A stretch of DNA of 64,000 nucleotides. Source: Umbilicaria muhlenbergii. Its lineage: Eukaryota; Ascomycota; Lecanoromycetes; Umbilicariales; Umbilicariaceae. The stretch lies in the NCBI GenBank assembly GCA_000611775.1, contig KK106983.1:4330808-4394807 (forward strand). The letters run 5' to 3'. The notes below the pieces were generated by a model. It was not told where the DNA came from. It was given only the letters and a program-made list of their open reading frames with translations, and ran no database searches. The translations under genes and the position numbers were made by a program. Shown one piece after another: positions 22,471 through 33,931 of the stretch (positions within the stretch are counted from its first letter, which is position 1; each line of letters begins with the position of its first letter).

Positions 22471-25060
22471 TGGCGAAAGGGGCGGTCGAGCAGATCCCGC
22501 AGCTGATTCCAGCAGGGCCATCGTCCCGGGATATTTCGCCTTGCTTGCCAATTCCAGCGCGGCAACCCCATCGGCAGCTTGTGCCCCTATTTCCGCGCCT
22601 CTGTCTAATAGTGCCTGCGCGACTGCCTCATCTCCCCACAGCACAGCCTCATGGAGTGCTGTCCGTCCTTCAATATCAGCCGCCCAAACATCAGCGCCTC
22701 TCGCAAGTAAAAGCTGGACAACGGCCTCGTTTCCCCACATGGCAGCCTCGTGCAATGCGGTCTGTCCGTCCATGTCAATCGCTGCAACGTCAGCGTCTCT
22801 ACTCAACAAGAGTTCAGTGACTGATGGATGTGCAGCCGAGGCCGCAGTATGTAACGGTGTCCTGCCTAGAGAGTCCTTTGCATTGATGTCGGCCCCTTTC
22901 GCCAATAACAGCTGTACGATTGAGTCATATTTGCAACGGGCGGCCAGATGCAACGGGGTTCCCCACCCGGTAAAGGAAGCATTTACCTCTGCGCCTGCGA
23001 ATAATAGCAGCTGTACGATTCCGTCGTGTCCTTGCAAGATGGCCGAGTGCAGCGTAGTCTCCTGGATATTGTTCCGTGCCGCTGGGTCCGCTCCCCGTGT
23101 GAGCAGCAACCACACAATAGGTTCTTGCCTGAGGAATATCGCCCAATGCAGTACCTTGTCCCCATTTGCATTCTTTGCCTCAACATTCGCCCCTTTATCC
23201 AGCAGGATATTGACAATATCTTTCCGGCCAATAGCAACGGCCAAGTGCAAGGCCGTATTCCCTTCCCGATCCTTCGCCTCAATTTTAGCACCGCGGTTCA
23301 GCAGCAGCTGAACCATGGATCTTCGCCCAGCTGAAGTTGCTAGGTGTAGCGCCGTGACTCTACCATAGTTGTATTGATTGACATCAACACCACGACTTAA
23401 TAACTCCCTGACTCTCTGTAAATCTCCCAACTCCGCATACTGAAGTAGTTCAGAGGGACCCCATGGCGTAAGTAGTATCTTTAACGCCATCTGGCGAGGT
23501 ATAGCATACGGAAAGTGTAAAGACCACTTATCGGGTACTAGCTGCAACGCCGTTCTCCCATATTTGTCTTTTGTCTCAGTGTTGGCACCCTTCCCCAGTA
23601 AGATCCGAGCAATCGATTTCTGTTCATAAAACGCGGCTCGATGCAGAGCCGTCTGCCCGGTATGGTCTTGCTGGTAGACGTCTGCTCCGTTTTGCAGCAG
23701 CAGCTTCACGACTGCTGCAGACCCGCTGGAGGTTGCACTATGTAACGGTGTTTCTCCTCCGTTATCCTTTGCGGCTACATTAGCGCCCCTGTTCAGTAGT
23801 AACGTTACAATCCCTCCTTGAGCGTGCTTCGATGCAATGTGCAGTGCAGTTGATCCTTGATTGTCCTTTGCCGCAACATCAGCCTTGTAGTCTAGTAAGA
23901 GCTCTATGACACCACAATGCGGTCTTGAGGCTGCTAAGTGCAGTGCAGTCAACCCAAACTTGTCTTTTAACATATTTTGGGCTCGGTGTTCTAGCAACAG
24001 CTTGACCAAGGCCTCATGACCATAGCGGGCCGCCATGTGTAATATGGTCATTCGATCACTGATACGATGGTCCACGGATAGGCCACGATTTAACATTTTC
24101 TTGATCCACTCCACGTCACCGTCCATCGCAGCGCGCGGCAAGCTCTCAAAGTCAGAATCTGTCAGGTTGCCAATTGCTGGTGTCAAGGGCGAACGGGGCG
24201 ATTGTCTGCTGCTAGCGTTGGGAATCGTGGATGGAAGTTGTCCGAAGTTCTCTGGGAGTATAAATGCTTCAGCCGGCCCTTGTGATTCGGAATCTTCAGC
24301 GGAATCAATGATTGATATCCTAATATTGTCCATCTGTCCATCATCATCCACTCCTTCCAATGCACCCGTTCTAACAGCTTCTTCGAGCCAAGCAACGATA
24401 AACCGCTGGTGTTGTTTCAAGATCGGAACCGATATCCCAATGTCCTGCAAATCCTTCCGCAGCTGGCGCCAGGCATCTCTGTCGTCGGCAGATAGGGAAT
24501 CTAGCGTGTGATTTGAGACTGTTGAAGCTCGTTTTCCGGCTCGGATTCCCGCGACCAACTCGTTCAACTTGTCCTCAATACGAGCTTGAGAGAAACTGGA
24601 GAACGCCGTAGTAAGTTTCGTATCGTTGCAAGTATGGCTCATAGGTGAAGTAAAAAACGAAGACGCACTGTACCAACGCAGCGTTGAAAGCGCTCAGCAT
24701 AGTAGTGTTTGATATAAGCCGATCCCGCATGGTCTTGACATCTTCCAATCCCCACTTCATCCTATCCCACACTCTTGAACTCTTAGTTGTTCCAAGACTG
24801 CCATACTTCTTGAGCAGCTTGTCCAAGTCCTTGAGCACATCATTGCACCCCTTGCCAACAGACTCAAGCTGCGCCTCTTGATGTTGGTTCAGTTGCTGAC
24901 ATGTGAGGCTGTCTTGGACTTCCTTGAGAACGATATGCAGAGAGATCACCTCACTGGAGATATTCTTGAAGTCGGCAGACGAATCTTTGCAAGATTTGTA
25001 GATCTTCCATGCCAAAGCTGATGTGGAGACAAGATCACTGACGCTATAACCGAAACTCAT
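22438..25060 (-). CDS. Ankyrin-repeat protein with STAND-type N-terminal domain
   Basis: Two exons, 24669-25060 and 22438-24595, joined by a 73-base intron (GTGCGT...CTCCAG), give 849 residues. The first 180 residues (MSFGYSVSDLVSTSALAWKI, later FSQARIEDKLNELVAGIRAG and WRQLRKDLQDIGI) resemble the helical N-terminal domain of fungal STAND/NLR-like proteins. No NACHT or NB-ARC P-loop follows. Instead about 16 ankyrin repeats run from residue ~290 to the end (LHxAAxxGxxxhVxLLLxxGA). One repeat in the middle is irregular (LLTPWGPSELLQYAELG). Two late repeats, WGNEAVVQLLLARGADV and WGDEAVAQALLDRGAEI, are near-identical and recently duplicated. The likely role is protein binding, perhaps in non-self recognition or programmed cell death; this is family-based inference. 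Confidence 0.85.
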
Positions 25061-25908
25061 CTTTCTCCGTGAGCTCTAGATTGCATAGTGAGGAAAGCAG
25101 TAGGATAATAAAGGGGAGAAGACATCTTAGGTGCTCATGAGGGCCTAGAATATACGTAAGGATGTAGCTTCGCCCCTCCTGCCACCCTGGTACCACCCGG
25201 AAGGAGACAGCGAGGCTGAGTCGTACACCAAGAGGGGCCCCTTCCACTGTCTTCGAAAGCATATCGTTACGAGAATTCGGTCTGCAAGGCAGACAGATGT
25301 GAGGCGCACAACAGTCAAAGAGGCTTGGATTAGTGCAAATGTGGAAGTTACGTTACGCGTTGAAATACTCCTTCGTTCTTGTGCCGCAACTTGACGGCTG
25401 CATTGCTGTACGGCGCATTCCCGCATGAAAAGCTAGCTTGTTCGCGGGTGCCTAGATCAATATTTGTAGATTGAGGCTTCGCCATGGGTCGAGCTTGCAA
25501 CCATAGGTATCGTTGCTGCTTTCTCAGACGAACATATACCATGCTGGGACTGGCTCGACATTGACCGTAGAACGTCGAATAAGCATCAGGGTACGAGGGG
25601 TGGAGGGCTCCCGTTTTTTCTCGGTCGGACCTTCCCCGTTCCCATCTCGCATTTGGATCAACCGAATAACGCTGCATAAATGAGGAATGACGAAAGCACA
25701 AAAAGTCACCTGTATAAGAGAAGTTCTGGCTGGCACCAAGGTCGGAATATTGTGTCTACTCAAGCCGAAGAATCACTCGAGGATAACTTATAATCATAAT
25801 CACAAGCATTGCTATGTCCCTACAATCTACAGTGTCCACATTCATTAGAACCGAACAACAAGCAGAACCCTATATCAACACCCCTTTGCAGTAAGCAATC
25901 CGACCGAC
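25061..25908. other. Intergenic region
   Basis: 848 bases between the ankyrin gene and the 3' end of BIG1. Minus-strand open frames of 79-117 codons overlap one another and match no family I know; none is called. Confidence 0.45.
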
Positions 25909-27100
25909 CTATTGCTCCTGTTGTTTCTTCTGCGCCGCCGGCCCCATCTCCTTATCAAATGCCCCATACGTAACCTGCAGACTAGCCACTCCACTGATGG
26001 CCATATACAGAATTGCCACCAGTAGCAACCCAACTAGGAAAGTCATGAAGATACCTGCACGTTCATGCGTCAGCACACCTCGAAAATTCAGGACTTAGAC
26101 TCAACGTGATCACTGACCTGGTGTTAAGAATTGGTAGCGCTCGAATAAAGGCCCATCAACCAGTGTATCGTTGCCGCTGCTATTACTAGCCCGGACTGAG
26201 TGATCACGCTTCAGGCCCATGTGTAAGGGTGCGGCAAACGCGCTGTCCATCTCGTAGACTTGAGATTCCTCGACAACGGAATGATGCTTGCTTGAGAGAG
26301 GAGTAGTGATGTAGATAACGGTGTATTTGGGCGAGGGGAGGAGGTCGAGGACGGAGGCTAGGAAGGCATCTAGAGTTGAACGGTTAGCAGTGCGCTTGGA
26401 TGGAGACAGGTGCTCATTGGGAGAGATACCGTTCTCTGCGAGAGTTGTTGCCCTGTCGGATGAGGTGGGGAGGGCTGGGAAGTTGAGTTGGATTACTCGA
26501 GGCCTCATATCATCGATCATAGCGAACGAGCCAGCTGAAGGAAGACGTGAGTCAGCATTTGGTATCCGGATACAAAGCCCTTCCACCATATGTGTATCGC
26601 TAGCCAACTCTCCCATTGCTTTCCCAAGAAAATAACTCACTCGAAGCATCTACGTTCATCAAGCCAGCTCCACATTTCTTCTCCAACACCTCCACTAGCC
26701 TGTTTGGATTTATCTCTCCTAGAACATCTGCCACTGTGAAGCTCGACCGCACATTCTCATCTTCACCCGCTATCCTCTTCCTCAGATGCGGTGCTGAGAA
26801 TCGACTTCCATAATCCGCGGCGTTTACTCCAGGCTGTGATATCACAACGTACGTATCCGATGGGCATTTCTCAAGCTGTGATGTGAGGTCAGCTGTTATT
26901 GAGGCGGCGGATGCGATCTGTGAGGAGGGGATGAGAATCCTGTAGAGGTGCCTGGTTAGCTAAGGTAGCTGGCAACACAATGGATCTAGGTGTGGGGCGG
27001 TGTACTCTGAGCTCGAGAAAAAGAACAATGGAGACGTGTCTCGGAAGGCATCAACAGCTATTACACTCAGGGCAAGCGCCCCGATTTTACTGAAGTGCAT
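25909..27100 (-). CDS. BIG1: BIG1-like ER membrane protein (V-ATPase assembly/cell wall)
   Basis: Homolog of yeast Big1, an ER type I membrane protein needed for beta-1,6-glucan and related to the V-ATPase S1/Voa1 accessory subunit. Five exons (27006-27100, 26641-26939, 26430-26534, 26118-26369 and 25909-26054) give 298 residues. An N-terminal signal peptide (MHFSKIGALALSVIAVDAF) is followed by family blocks CPSDTYVVISQPGVNAADY, APHLRKR, NVDASTGSFAM, RPRVIQLNFPALP and DAFLASVLDLLPSPKYTVIY. The last exon encodes the membrane span (FMTFLVGLLLVAILYMAISG) and a short cytosolic tail ending KKQQEQ. All splice sites are GT-AG and in phase. The gene is divergent from RRP17, with 197 bases between start codons. 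Confidence 0.9.
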
Positions 27101-27297
27101 GGCGTCGTACTCTTGTACTTCTGCTTTTGATGATGATGCCAGAGATAGGCGATTGAGTACCGTAATGAGGTCGGAGTTTGGGAAGTAACAAGCGAATCGG
27201 CCACCGTAGAGAGCCGCGAGAAATTGCTTTTGATATTTTGGTTTCGCAGCCGTTTTGAAGCTTTGGGCTTCCTAACTGTTCAAGTTTGAAGAACACG

Positions 27298-28050
27298 ATG
27301 CTGGGCAAAAGGAAAACCGCGCACATGGCGCCGCTGCCAAAGCGGAGGAAGAAGATACCGGCTATAGAGGAGATTTCGTTTGACTTCAGCGCCCGAGAAG
27401 ATTACCTCACAGGATTTCACAAGAGAAAACTACAGCGAATCAAGCATGCTCAAGAGGAGGCAGCCAAGAAAGAGCGGGAGGAAAGGATTGCTGCGCGCAA
27501 GAGAGTAAGCGTCTGCGATGCGACTTTCCAAGAATCGTGCTAACCCTAGTGGTAAAAGCTGAGGGAAGCCCGAAAAGAAGACCTCGAGAAGCACGTGGAA
27601 GCTGTGAACTCGGCACTCCGCGAAGCGGATGGAGCCGCAGACGGTCCGGAGAGCGAGGATGATAGCACGGCACAAGAGGAATGGGACGGCATTGTGGAGA
27701 TACCCGAGGTTGACCATGAGGAGGAGTACATTGACGAGGACCGGCATACTACAGTAACGATTGAGGCAGTGGACGTCACGAGAGATGGTCTGCACAAAGT
27801 TGCTGTGGAGAGGGAAGATGGCGACGAGTCGGATGAGGTCAACGGAGATCAGAAAACTAACACTCGTGGCGAGGCTGGTCCCGACGGTCAAAACAAAACA
27901 AATGGGAAGCGTGTATGGACCAAAGAGAGGCCAGGCGGACCGAAGAAAAAGAAGAAAAAGTTCAGATATGAAAGTAAGGCCGAAAGGAAGGTTACGCGGC
28001 ATAAAGAGAGGTCGGGGAGCAGAGCCAAAGCCAAGGCCAGGAAGGAGTAG
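27298..28050 (+). CDS. RRP17: Ribosomal RNA-processing protein 17 (Rrp17/Nop25)
   Basis: Nucleolar protein of the Rrp17/NOL12 family, a 5'-3' exonuclease or RNA-binding factor for pre-60S 27S rRNA processing. Exons 27298-27504 and 27559-28050 give 232 residues. The 54-base intron (GTAAGC donor, GCTAACC branch, AAAAG acceptor) is required to avoid a stop. The conserved N-terminal block is EISFDFSAREDYLTGFHKRK followed by a basic coiled helix (HAQEEAAKKEREERIAARKR). The middle is acidic and the C-terminus is strongly basic (GPKKKKKKFRYESKAERK), as expected of a nucleolar protein. It converges on tropomyosin, 226 bases away. Confidence 0.9.
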
Positions 28051-28276
28051 ATGGTCGACATTGGTCCGTTATCATAGCATTTTTCATGATACCCATATGG
28101 CTTGTCAAAGGATTAGTCAGAACCAGTCTCGAAAGGAATTTCAAGTCTATCTACAAGACCAACTTGCAATTGCCACCACCGTCCAGTTCCCCTCCGATCG
28201 TCTTCTCCTTCCCACCAGTGGGAAAGATCAATAACGCTTGAAATGCAACGCTCAACTGACAGCACACAGGACAAAC

Positions 28277-29040
28277 CTAGATGTTTCCAATCTCGCGTTG
28301 GAAATCCTCTAGCTCCTTCTGGACGTCGGCGTATTTCTTGGCCATATCCTCGTATTTGGTCTCCCATTGGTTGACGGCGGCCTCGAGAGCCTGGACCTTG
28401 CGCTCGTAGTGGCCGGCCTTCACATCTGTCAGGCGTAGTCTAATGGTCCATCACGTTAGCATTAAACGTTCACCAACATCGTTGCAATGCTCAAACCCCA
28501 TGAGCGGACACGCTGTGAGTCGGCTGTGTAGTGTGGTGTATGTGAAGGGACAACATACTTCTCATTTGTCTCCCTCATGTTCTTGTCCGCTTCCTCAGCT
28601 TCTTCCTCCAAGAGCTGCAACCTCCGCTGCAAGGTCTCGTTTTGTGCGCCGTGCTGACTGCTCTCCTCGGCTGCTGCCTTGGCGTCTTTGATGCCGTGCT
28701 CCAACTTCTCAACTTCAGCTTCGAGCAGCTGGTTCTTGTGTGACAGTGAGGTGATTTCTTGCTCCTTCGCTAGGTTCTCTTGCTCGAGCGCCTTGACTTT
28801 CTGTTGAAGGTCTTGGACTTTGGCCTGGGCTTCCTCCTGCTCCAGCCGGATGGAGTTCATTTTCTGGGAAAGCGTCTGTTAGCATAGTCTACATGGTATC
28901 AGAAAAGATTAGGGGAAACGCTGTTGGCCATGAGGTGCATGTAGTTGAAGCGTGGACTCCACACCCATCTGAGCTTAGGTGGGGGGTTTCCGGAGCGATA
29001 ACAATAAACTTACCTGCTTGATACCTTCTAGGCCGGCCAT
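28277..29040 (-). CDS. TPM1: Tropomyosin
   Basis: Actin-filament-stabilising coiled-coil dimer, needed for actin cables, septation and polarised growth. Three exons (29014-29040, 28559-28863 and 28277-28439) give 164 residues, in the range of fungal tropomyosins (about 161). The first exon encodes MAGLEGIKQ. Continuous heptads follow (KMNSIRLEQEEAQAKV, then QDLQQKVKALEQEN), with the family signatures KNQLLEAEVEKLE and LQLLEEEAEEADKNMRETNE. The last exon reads LRLTDVKAGHYERKVQALE and ends FQREIGNI. Introns are 150 and 119 bases. Securin starts 385 bases away in the opposite direction. Confidence 0.94.
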
Positions 29041-29425
29041 GATGACGCTTGTGGTTGTTTGGTAAACGGAGGAGATGGTAGGTTGGAGGGCGAAGTGATG
29101 TAGGCCAGGGGACGCTTTGTGATGAATTAGGCAGAGACGTGAAGGGATTCTTGAATGGTCGTGTTTCGCAAGCTCCTTGTGCTTATGCTTCCACAGGCAA
29201 CGTGCCAGGGGTCCTCCTCGGCTCCTCCCGATCCTGGACGCTTGCGCTGGTCCCCGCGCTAATCCCCAAGGGGAGCCGAAGTAAACATTGCTCTTACGAC
29301 GTTAAATTGCACTGGCATCGACATCATCAAGGACATCACAACGCATATTTATCAACTCCACTGTGGAGCATGAGAAAGATTATCTGAAACCAACACTGCG
29401 GTAGACGATTCCGGATCACCACACA

Positions 29426-30995
29426 ATGCTGGCCGCCAGAGATCAAGAGAACCTTGTGCATGGGCACCAAGCAGCTGCCGCGGCGAAGCCGTTGAACCAG
29501 GGGGTAAAGCAATTAGCACCAAAGACGCCCGGGAACAAAGTACCCAAGACGCCTTTCAAGGTACCTCTGAATGATGAAAATGGACCGGCTGGCTTTGGGG
29601 GTGGCAAGACAGGGCTTAAGACCGGGGCTAGGGGTAATGAGAACTTCTTGACAGTTGGGAAGAAGGGTGGATTGGGAGACAAGAACGCTTTCGTTACACC
29701 ATTAGGTCTGTTTACCAGTAATGGCTATCTCTATGTTTACAGCAAAAGCTCATCTACGCACACAGGACCAAGAAATCGAGCCCCTCTAGGTCTCAAGACT
29801 ACCAATGCCAAAGCCAAAGCATTTCAAACTCCTGCCCCTCCTATTCCGGAGAATGACCCCGACAAAGGTGCTCAGAAGAGTGCTACGGCACGGAAGCCGA
29901 AACCAAGAGTCTCTCACGCTGAGATGACGAAGCTCGAGATACTCGGTGACAAGGATGAGCTTGGAGATAGAGAGATTGAATACATGCCACCCCGATCCAT
30001 AGGTATGCACTCCGTCTATCGCAAAGTATCTCCGAACGTCTCTCTGACGGCCAACAGATCTCCCAGACTACCCAGACGACATGCCCCACGACATCGACCT
30101 CTCCATGTTCGCCAACGGCGGCCTAACCCGCGGCTTCTGGGCCCACTACGGCAACCCCCTCGGCGACGACGGCCTCACCCACCACGAACGCGAAGACCTT
30201 AAGCGCCGCGAACGCTGGGACCGCATGGACAAAGAGATGGAAGAAACGATCCAAGCCCAACTCGACTCCATCATCCCCTGCACGCACTACCCCTCCTGCC
30301 CCGGCGACGACTGCAAAGACGCCATCGCCCACCGCAAAGCCATCGAAGCAAAACAGCGCAAAAAGAAACAACCCTCCACATCCACCTCCACCTCCACCTC
30401 CACCACTCTCAAACCCGCCCTCCCCTCCAAAAAACCCCTCGCCCCAAAACCCACCTCAACACTCACCGCCCAATCCGCCGCCTCCGCCCTCTCCTACCCC
30501 AAACCCTCCACCCACCCCCCCAACCCGAAAACCTCCGCTCCCGCCACCAAACCTAGCCTCCCCTTCAGCAAAAACCCACCCCCCACGACTTCCAACCCCT
30601 CCCCCATCCACCCCACCGCCGCGCGCCTCTCCTCCCTAACAATCGGCTACGCCGCCGGCCGCGCCACCTCCGCCTCCCTCCGCCGATCCGTCATCCCCTC
30701 TTCCAAAAAGCCCTCCCCGCCACCTTCCACTTTCCCCCGCTCCTCCACCTCCGCCTCCACCACCACACCCGCAACCGAAACGCCCGACACGACCCTCGCG
30801 CCCGCCATCTACATCCAACGCTACGGCGTTCCACCCGTTGGCAGCGAGAAGTGGCACGAGTGTCGGCGGTGCGGGTGTTTTGATCACGAGCAGGGGGATG
30901 AGGGGGAGGAGGATGAGGTGGCGAGGGGGTTGAGGGGCGGGACGGAGTTGTTGGATGAGGTTTTGAGGGGGGAGGAGGAGGGGTTTGTGTGGTGA
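29426..30995 (+). CDS. Securin (Cut2-like separase inhibitor)
   Basis: Anaphase inhibitor that holds separase inactive until APC/C destroys it. Exons 29426-29705, 29766-30002 and 30058-30995 give 484 residues. Two features match S. pombe Cut2. First, the N-terminal degron region: a KEN-like DQENL and NENF, then DKNAFVTPLG and the D-box RAPLGLKTTN. Second, the separase-binding motif REIEYMPPRSIDLPDYPDD at the exon 2/3 junction. Intron 1 (60 bases) has no in-frame stop; removing it places PRNRAPLG directly after TPLG. Exon 3 includes LSMFANGGLTRGFWAHYGNP and a long Thr/Ser/Pro-rich low-complexity tail with strongly C-rich codons that turn G-rich over the last 150 bases. The use of the second acceptor (29765 rather than 29742) is not certain. 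Confidence 0.78.
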
Positions 30996-31644
30996 GGGAT
31001 GGTTTGTTTGGTAGGGGGTGGGATTTGGGGGAGGGGATGGGTGGTGTTGGGCGGTGAGAGAGGGGGGTGGGGTAGGAGATGGGTGGCGGTGAGATTGGGG
31101 GAGGGATTGGGGGAGAGGTGGTAGCTCCTTGCTTGGATTGACGGGAGATGAGGAGGGTGGGGTGAGGTGGGGGGGTTGGGGAGATCAGGGAGCGGTGGGC
31201 TTTGCGGATTTTTTTTGGGGCTGCTGGTGGCGCTATAAGGTGGTAAGTGCGGCATTATTTTAGAGCAAGCAAGCGGAGTTTGCAATTGTATTTGCGGGGA
31301 TTAGGCATGAAAGATTCGTGGGATGCAGCAACATTGAAGGGATGTTTATTGGATTATCGAGTATGCTTAGATAGTAGCTGGCGGTCTAAACCAGATGGCC
31401 TACTTCGACTATCTTACAGTAGTCTCTCTTAGACTTTCCAATGCGCACACATAGCAGTAGCCACATCCCATCCGGCAATGATCTGGTTGATCAATCGAAG
31501 TAGTATTCACAGTACGATGCTTCCTCCTCTTTATAGCTAGCCAATTGCTACTGTAACTGTCTCGACCACTCCCCTTATCTTCACAGTCAACCAAGTGCTA
31601 CTTTAAGTTGCTTCATCAATCAAGTAGATTCATCCACAGCCACT
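30996..31644. other. Convergent intergenic region, G-rich left half
   Basis: 649 bases between the 3' ends of securin and the methyltransferase. 30996-31210 is extremely G-rich on the plus strand, with many runs of three or more G (quadruplex-capable). No gene seen. Confidence 0.5.
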
Positions 31645-33434
31645 CTATTCATCTCGCAGCACATTCCGAATCCTCTCCCCCAAACCACCAGCCACATTCT
31701 TAGCCTTGTTAGCAGCCATATTAACCTTCGACGACGCAAGCGCGCCCGAAAGCCCGAATTGAGTCGGGATACCCTCGACACGGTGCGTGGAGTTGATGTT
31801 CTTGACCAGGGTGATCTGGTAGCAAGTGGCAGAGCCTTGGCGGGAGATGATGGTGGAGTAGGCGAGGAAGAATTCCCAGATCTGGAAGAAGTAATGAGTC
31901 AGGAAGACGAAAAGGACGTTTTGGAGGAGGAAAAGGGCAATAGGAGGTGTTACTCTAAACCAGCGTTTCCCGTACTTCGCCTCCACCTTCTCCTTGTTCG
32001 CCATCCAATTCCGATACCATCTCCACAGCGTGGCAGAGTAGTGGACACCGACCGTGTCAATTCCTTTGATTTCGAAGCCGGCTCCTTCAAGCTGGTCTAC
32101 GAACCACCCCAACGGCGTACTTGCGTCCGCGCCAGGGAAAATATACTTGTTCATGAAAAGCCCCCAGATCAAGTCCTCGTATTGCCAAGATTTCCGAAGG
32201 CCGGCGATCTGAAGGAAGAAAACGCCATCGTCATCTAGCATATCATAGACTTGTCGTAGGAAAGATGAGAAGTGTCGTACGCCAACGTGTTCGGCCATCT
32301 CGAGGCAGGTGATCTTACTGTATCCACCTGCGCGTACAGGGATGTCGCGGTAGTCCATACATAGGATCTTGCTCTGTTCTTCTGGCACTCCTGCCTTCCT
32401 GAGCGCATTGTTACCCCATGCCGTCTGGTTCCGTCCGAGTGTGACACCCGTAGCGTGAGCACCATACTCGGTGCTGGCGAATTTGGCCAGTGTGCCCCAG
32501 CCGCAGCCGATGTCGAGAAGGGAATCACCAGGCTTGAGGCCGATTTTCTCGCAGACGATTGCCAATTTGTTATCTTGAAGCTGTTCGAGAGTCTCTTCTT
32601 TATTGATGTCACTGATAAGACCAGAAGTGTAGATCATGCGGGGCCCGAGGAACCAGCTGTAAAAATCGTCGCCGCGGTCGTAATGGTCGCGGACTTGTTC
32701 TTCGTCTTTGATCAATTAGCATTTTGAACAGGCCATTGCTTGATAAGGACGGAGAAGGAGTCTACCTTGTGATCGAGTGTGCATGAGCATCTCGGGTATC
32801 ATGCCAGTCAAGAAGAAACGGTACAAGCTCAGCGTCATCCTAAAGTTCGCCCAGTCATGTCTATATTCCATAACCTCCAACGCATCACCCTTGAAATCGA
32901 CGTTGCCCTCAAAATACATCTCATGAAACGTCTCCATAGGAATCTTGCTCTTTCCATGGTATTTCGCCCTGTCACTCTCTTTGTGGAAATGTAAATAATG
33001 CTCAACCCCACGCCCGGGGAATCGAGCTTTCTCATTTTTGCGCGGCGAGATAGTGGAGGCGGTGGTCCAGAAGGAGGCAAGAATCGGAATGGCGGCAATG
33101 ATAGCGAAAAGGATCCAGGTAAAAAGACCTCCGCCGACCTTGCGAGCGAGATATAACGGGACGAGAGCAAGGAGGGCGAAGAGGAGGCCGTTGGAGAAGC
33201 TTTCACTGCCTGCAGCGTCGGCTGGGAGAGGGGCGTTCTTGATTGCTGGGTACTTTCAATGGTGTCAGCTTGGCAGACATGTGCATGGAAGCTTGCATGG
33301 CTTCCAGATCTTCAATTGGAACCTACGGTTGTGGTTCTGACCCCATAATCCTCGGCGGGTGGTGTGGGTGTAGGGGCGGCTGGAGTGTCGATGAATTCGA
33401 AGTCGTCGGACGCCTCTGACACGGACTTGGACAT
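31645..33434 (-). CDS. Sphingolipid C9-methyltransferase
   Basis: SAM-dependent enzyme of the cyclopropane-fatty-acid-synthase family that adds the C9 methyl group to the sphingoid base of fungal glucosylceramide. Exons 33327-33434, 32766-33252 and 31645-32705 give 551 residues. Two membrane spans lie near residues 50-100 (LLFALLALVPLYLARKV and LFTWILFAIIAAIPILASFW). They are followed by FHEMYFEGNVDFKGD, the conserved DHYDRGDDFYSWFLGPRM and SAM motif LLDIGCGWGTLAKFA, then SKITCLEMAEHVG and PLGWFVDQLEGAGFE. Introns are 74 and 60 bases and phase-consistent. The start is the ATG at 33434; open frame further upstream lacks family sequence. Located in the ER membrane by family knowledge. Confidence 0.93.
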
Positions 33435-33931
33435 GATGACGGCTCGCGCTGCTTCAATGGCGCGTCCGAGTGTCGAGGATATCGGTAATGTGGGAAATTG
33501 GTGGTGTTCGGAATTGTGCAAACAACGGGGACGGGTACCTGAGACGCAAGGGTCTGCGCTAGCGCGGAGCTGGTGCATCCAGAGCAGATCAGGGCTAAAG
33601 TAGTACCAGAGTAACAGACCAGTGGGTTCCCTCAATTGTCATATCATACATATTACACCGAGTCCTTATTTGGCCAAGTTTTACATTATCACAATTCTCT
33701 TTAAAAGTCAGCTACTACTGTCAGAAAACCGAAATGTAATTAGGGGTATAATTCTGTCAATAGACAATAATCCGAAATGTGCCATAGCCCGGATCAAGAT
33801 CCTCGCTCATAATGTGGTCCCAACACCCCAAACACCGTCCTTGCAGTATCATCAATACCTTCAGCGCCTACCGAGACCCTCACCCAAGGCCCTTCGCTAT
33901 ATCCCTACGCCCAGTGCCTGTAGGCAACCAC
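33435..33931. other. Intergenic region
   Basis: 497 bases between the methyltransferase start and the exonuclease stop, both on the minus strand. Presumed methyltransferase promoter; no gene seen. Confidence 0.45.
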
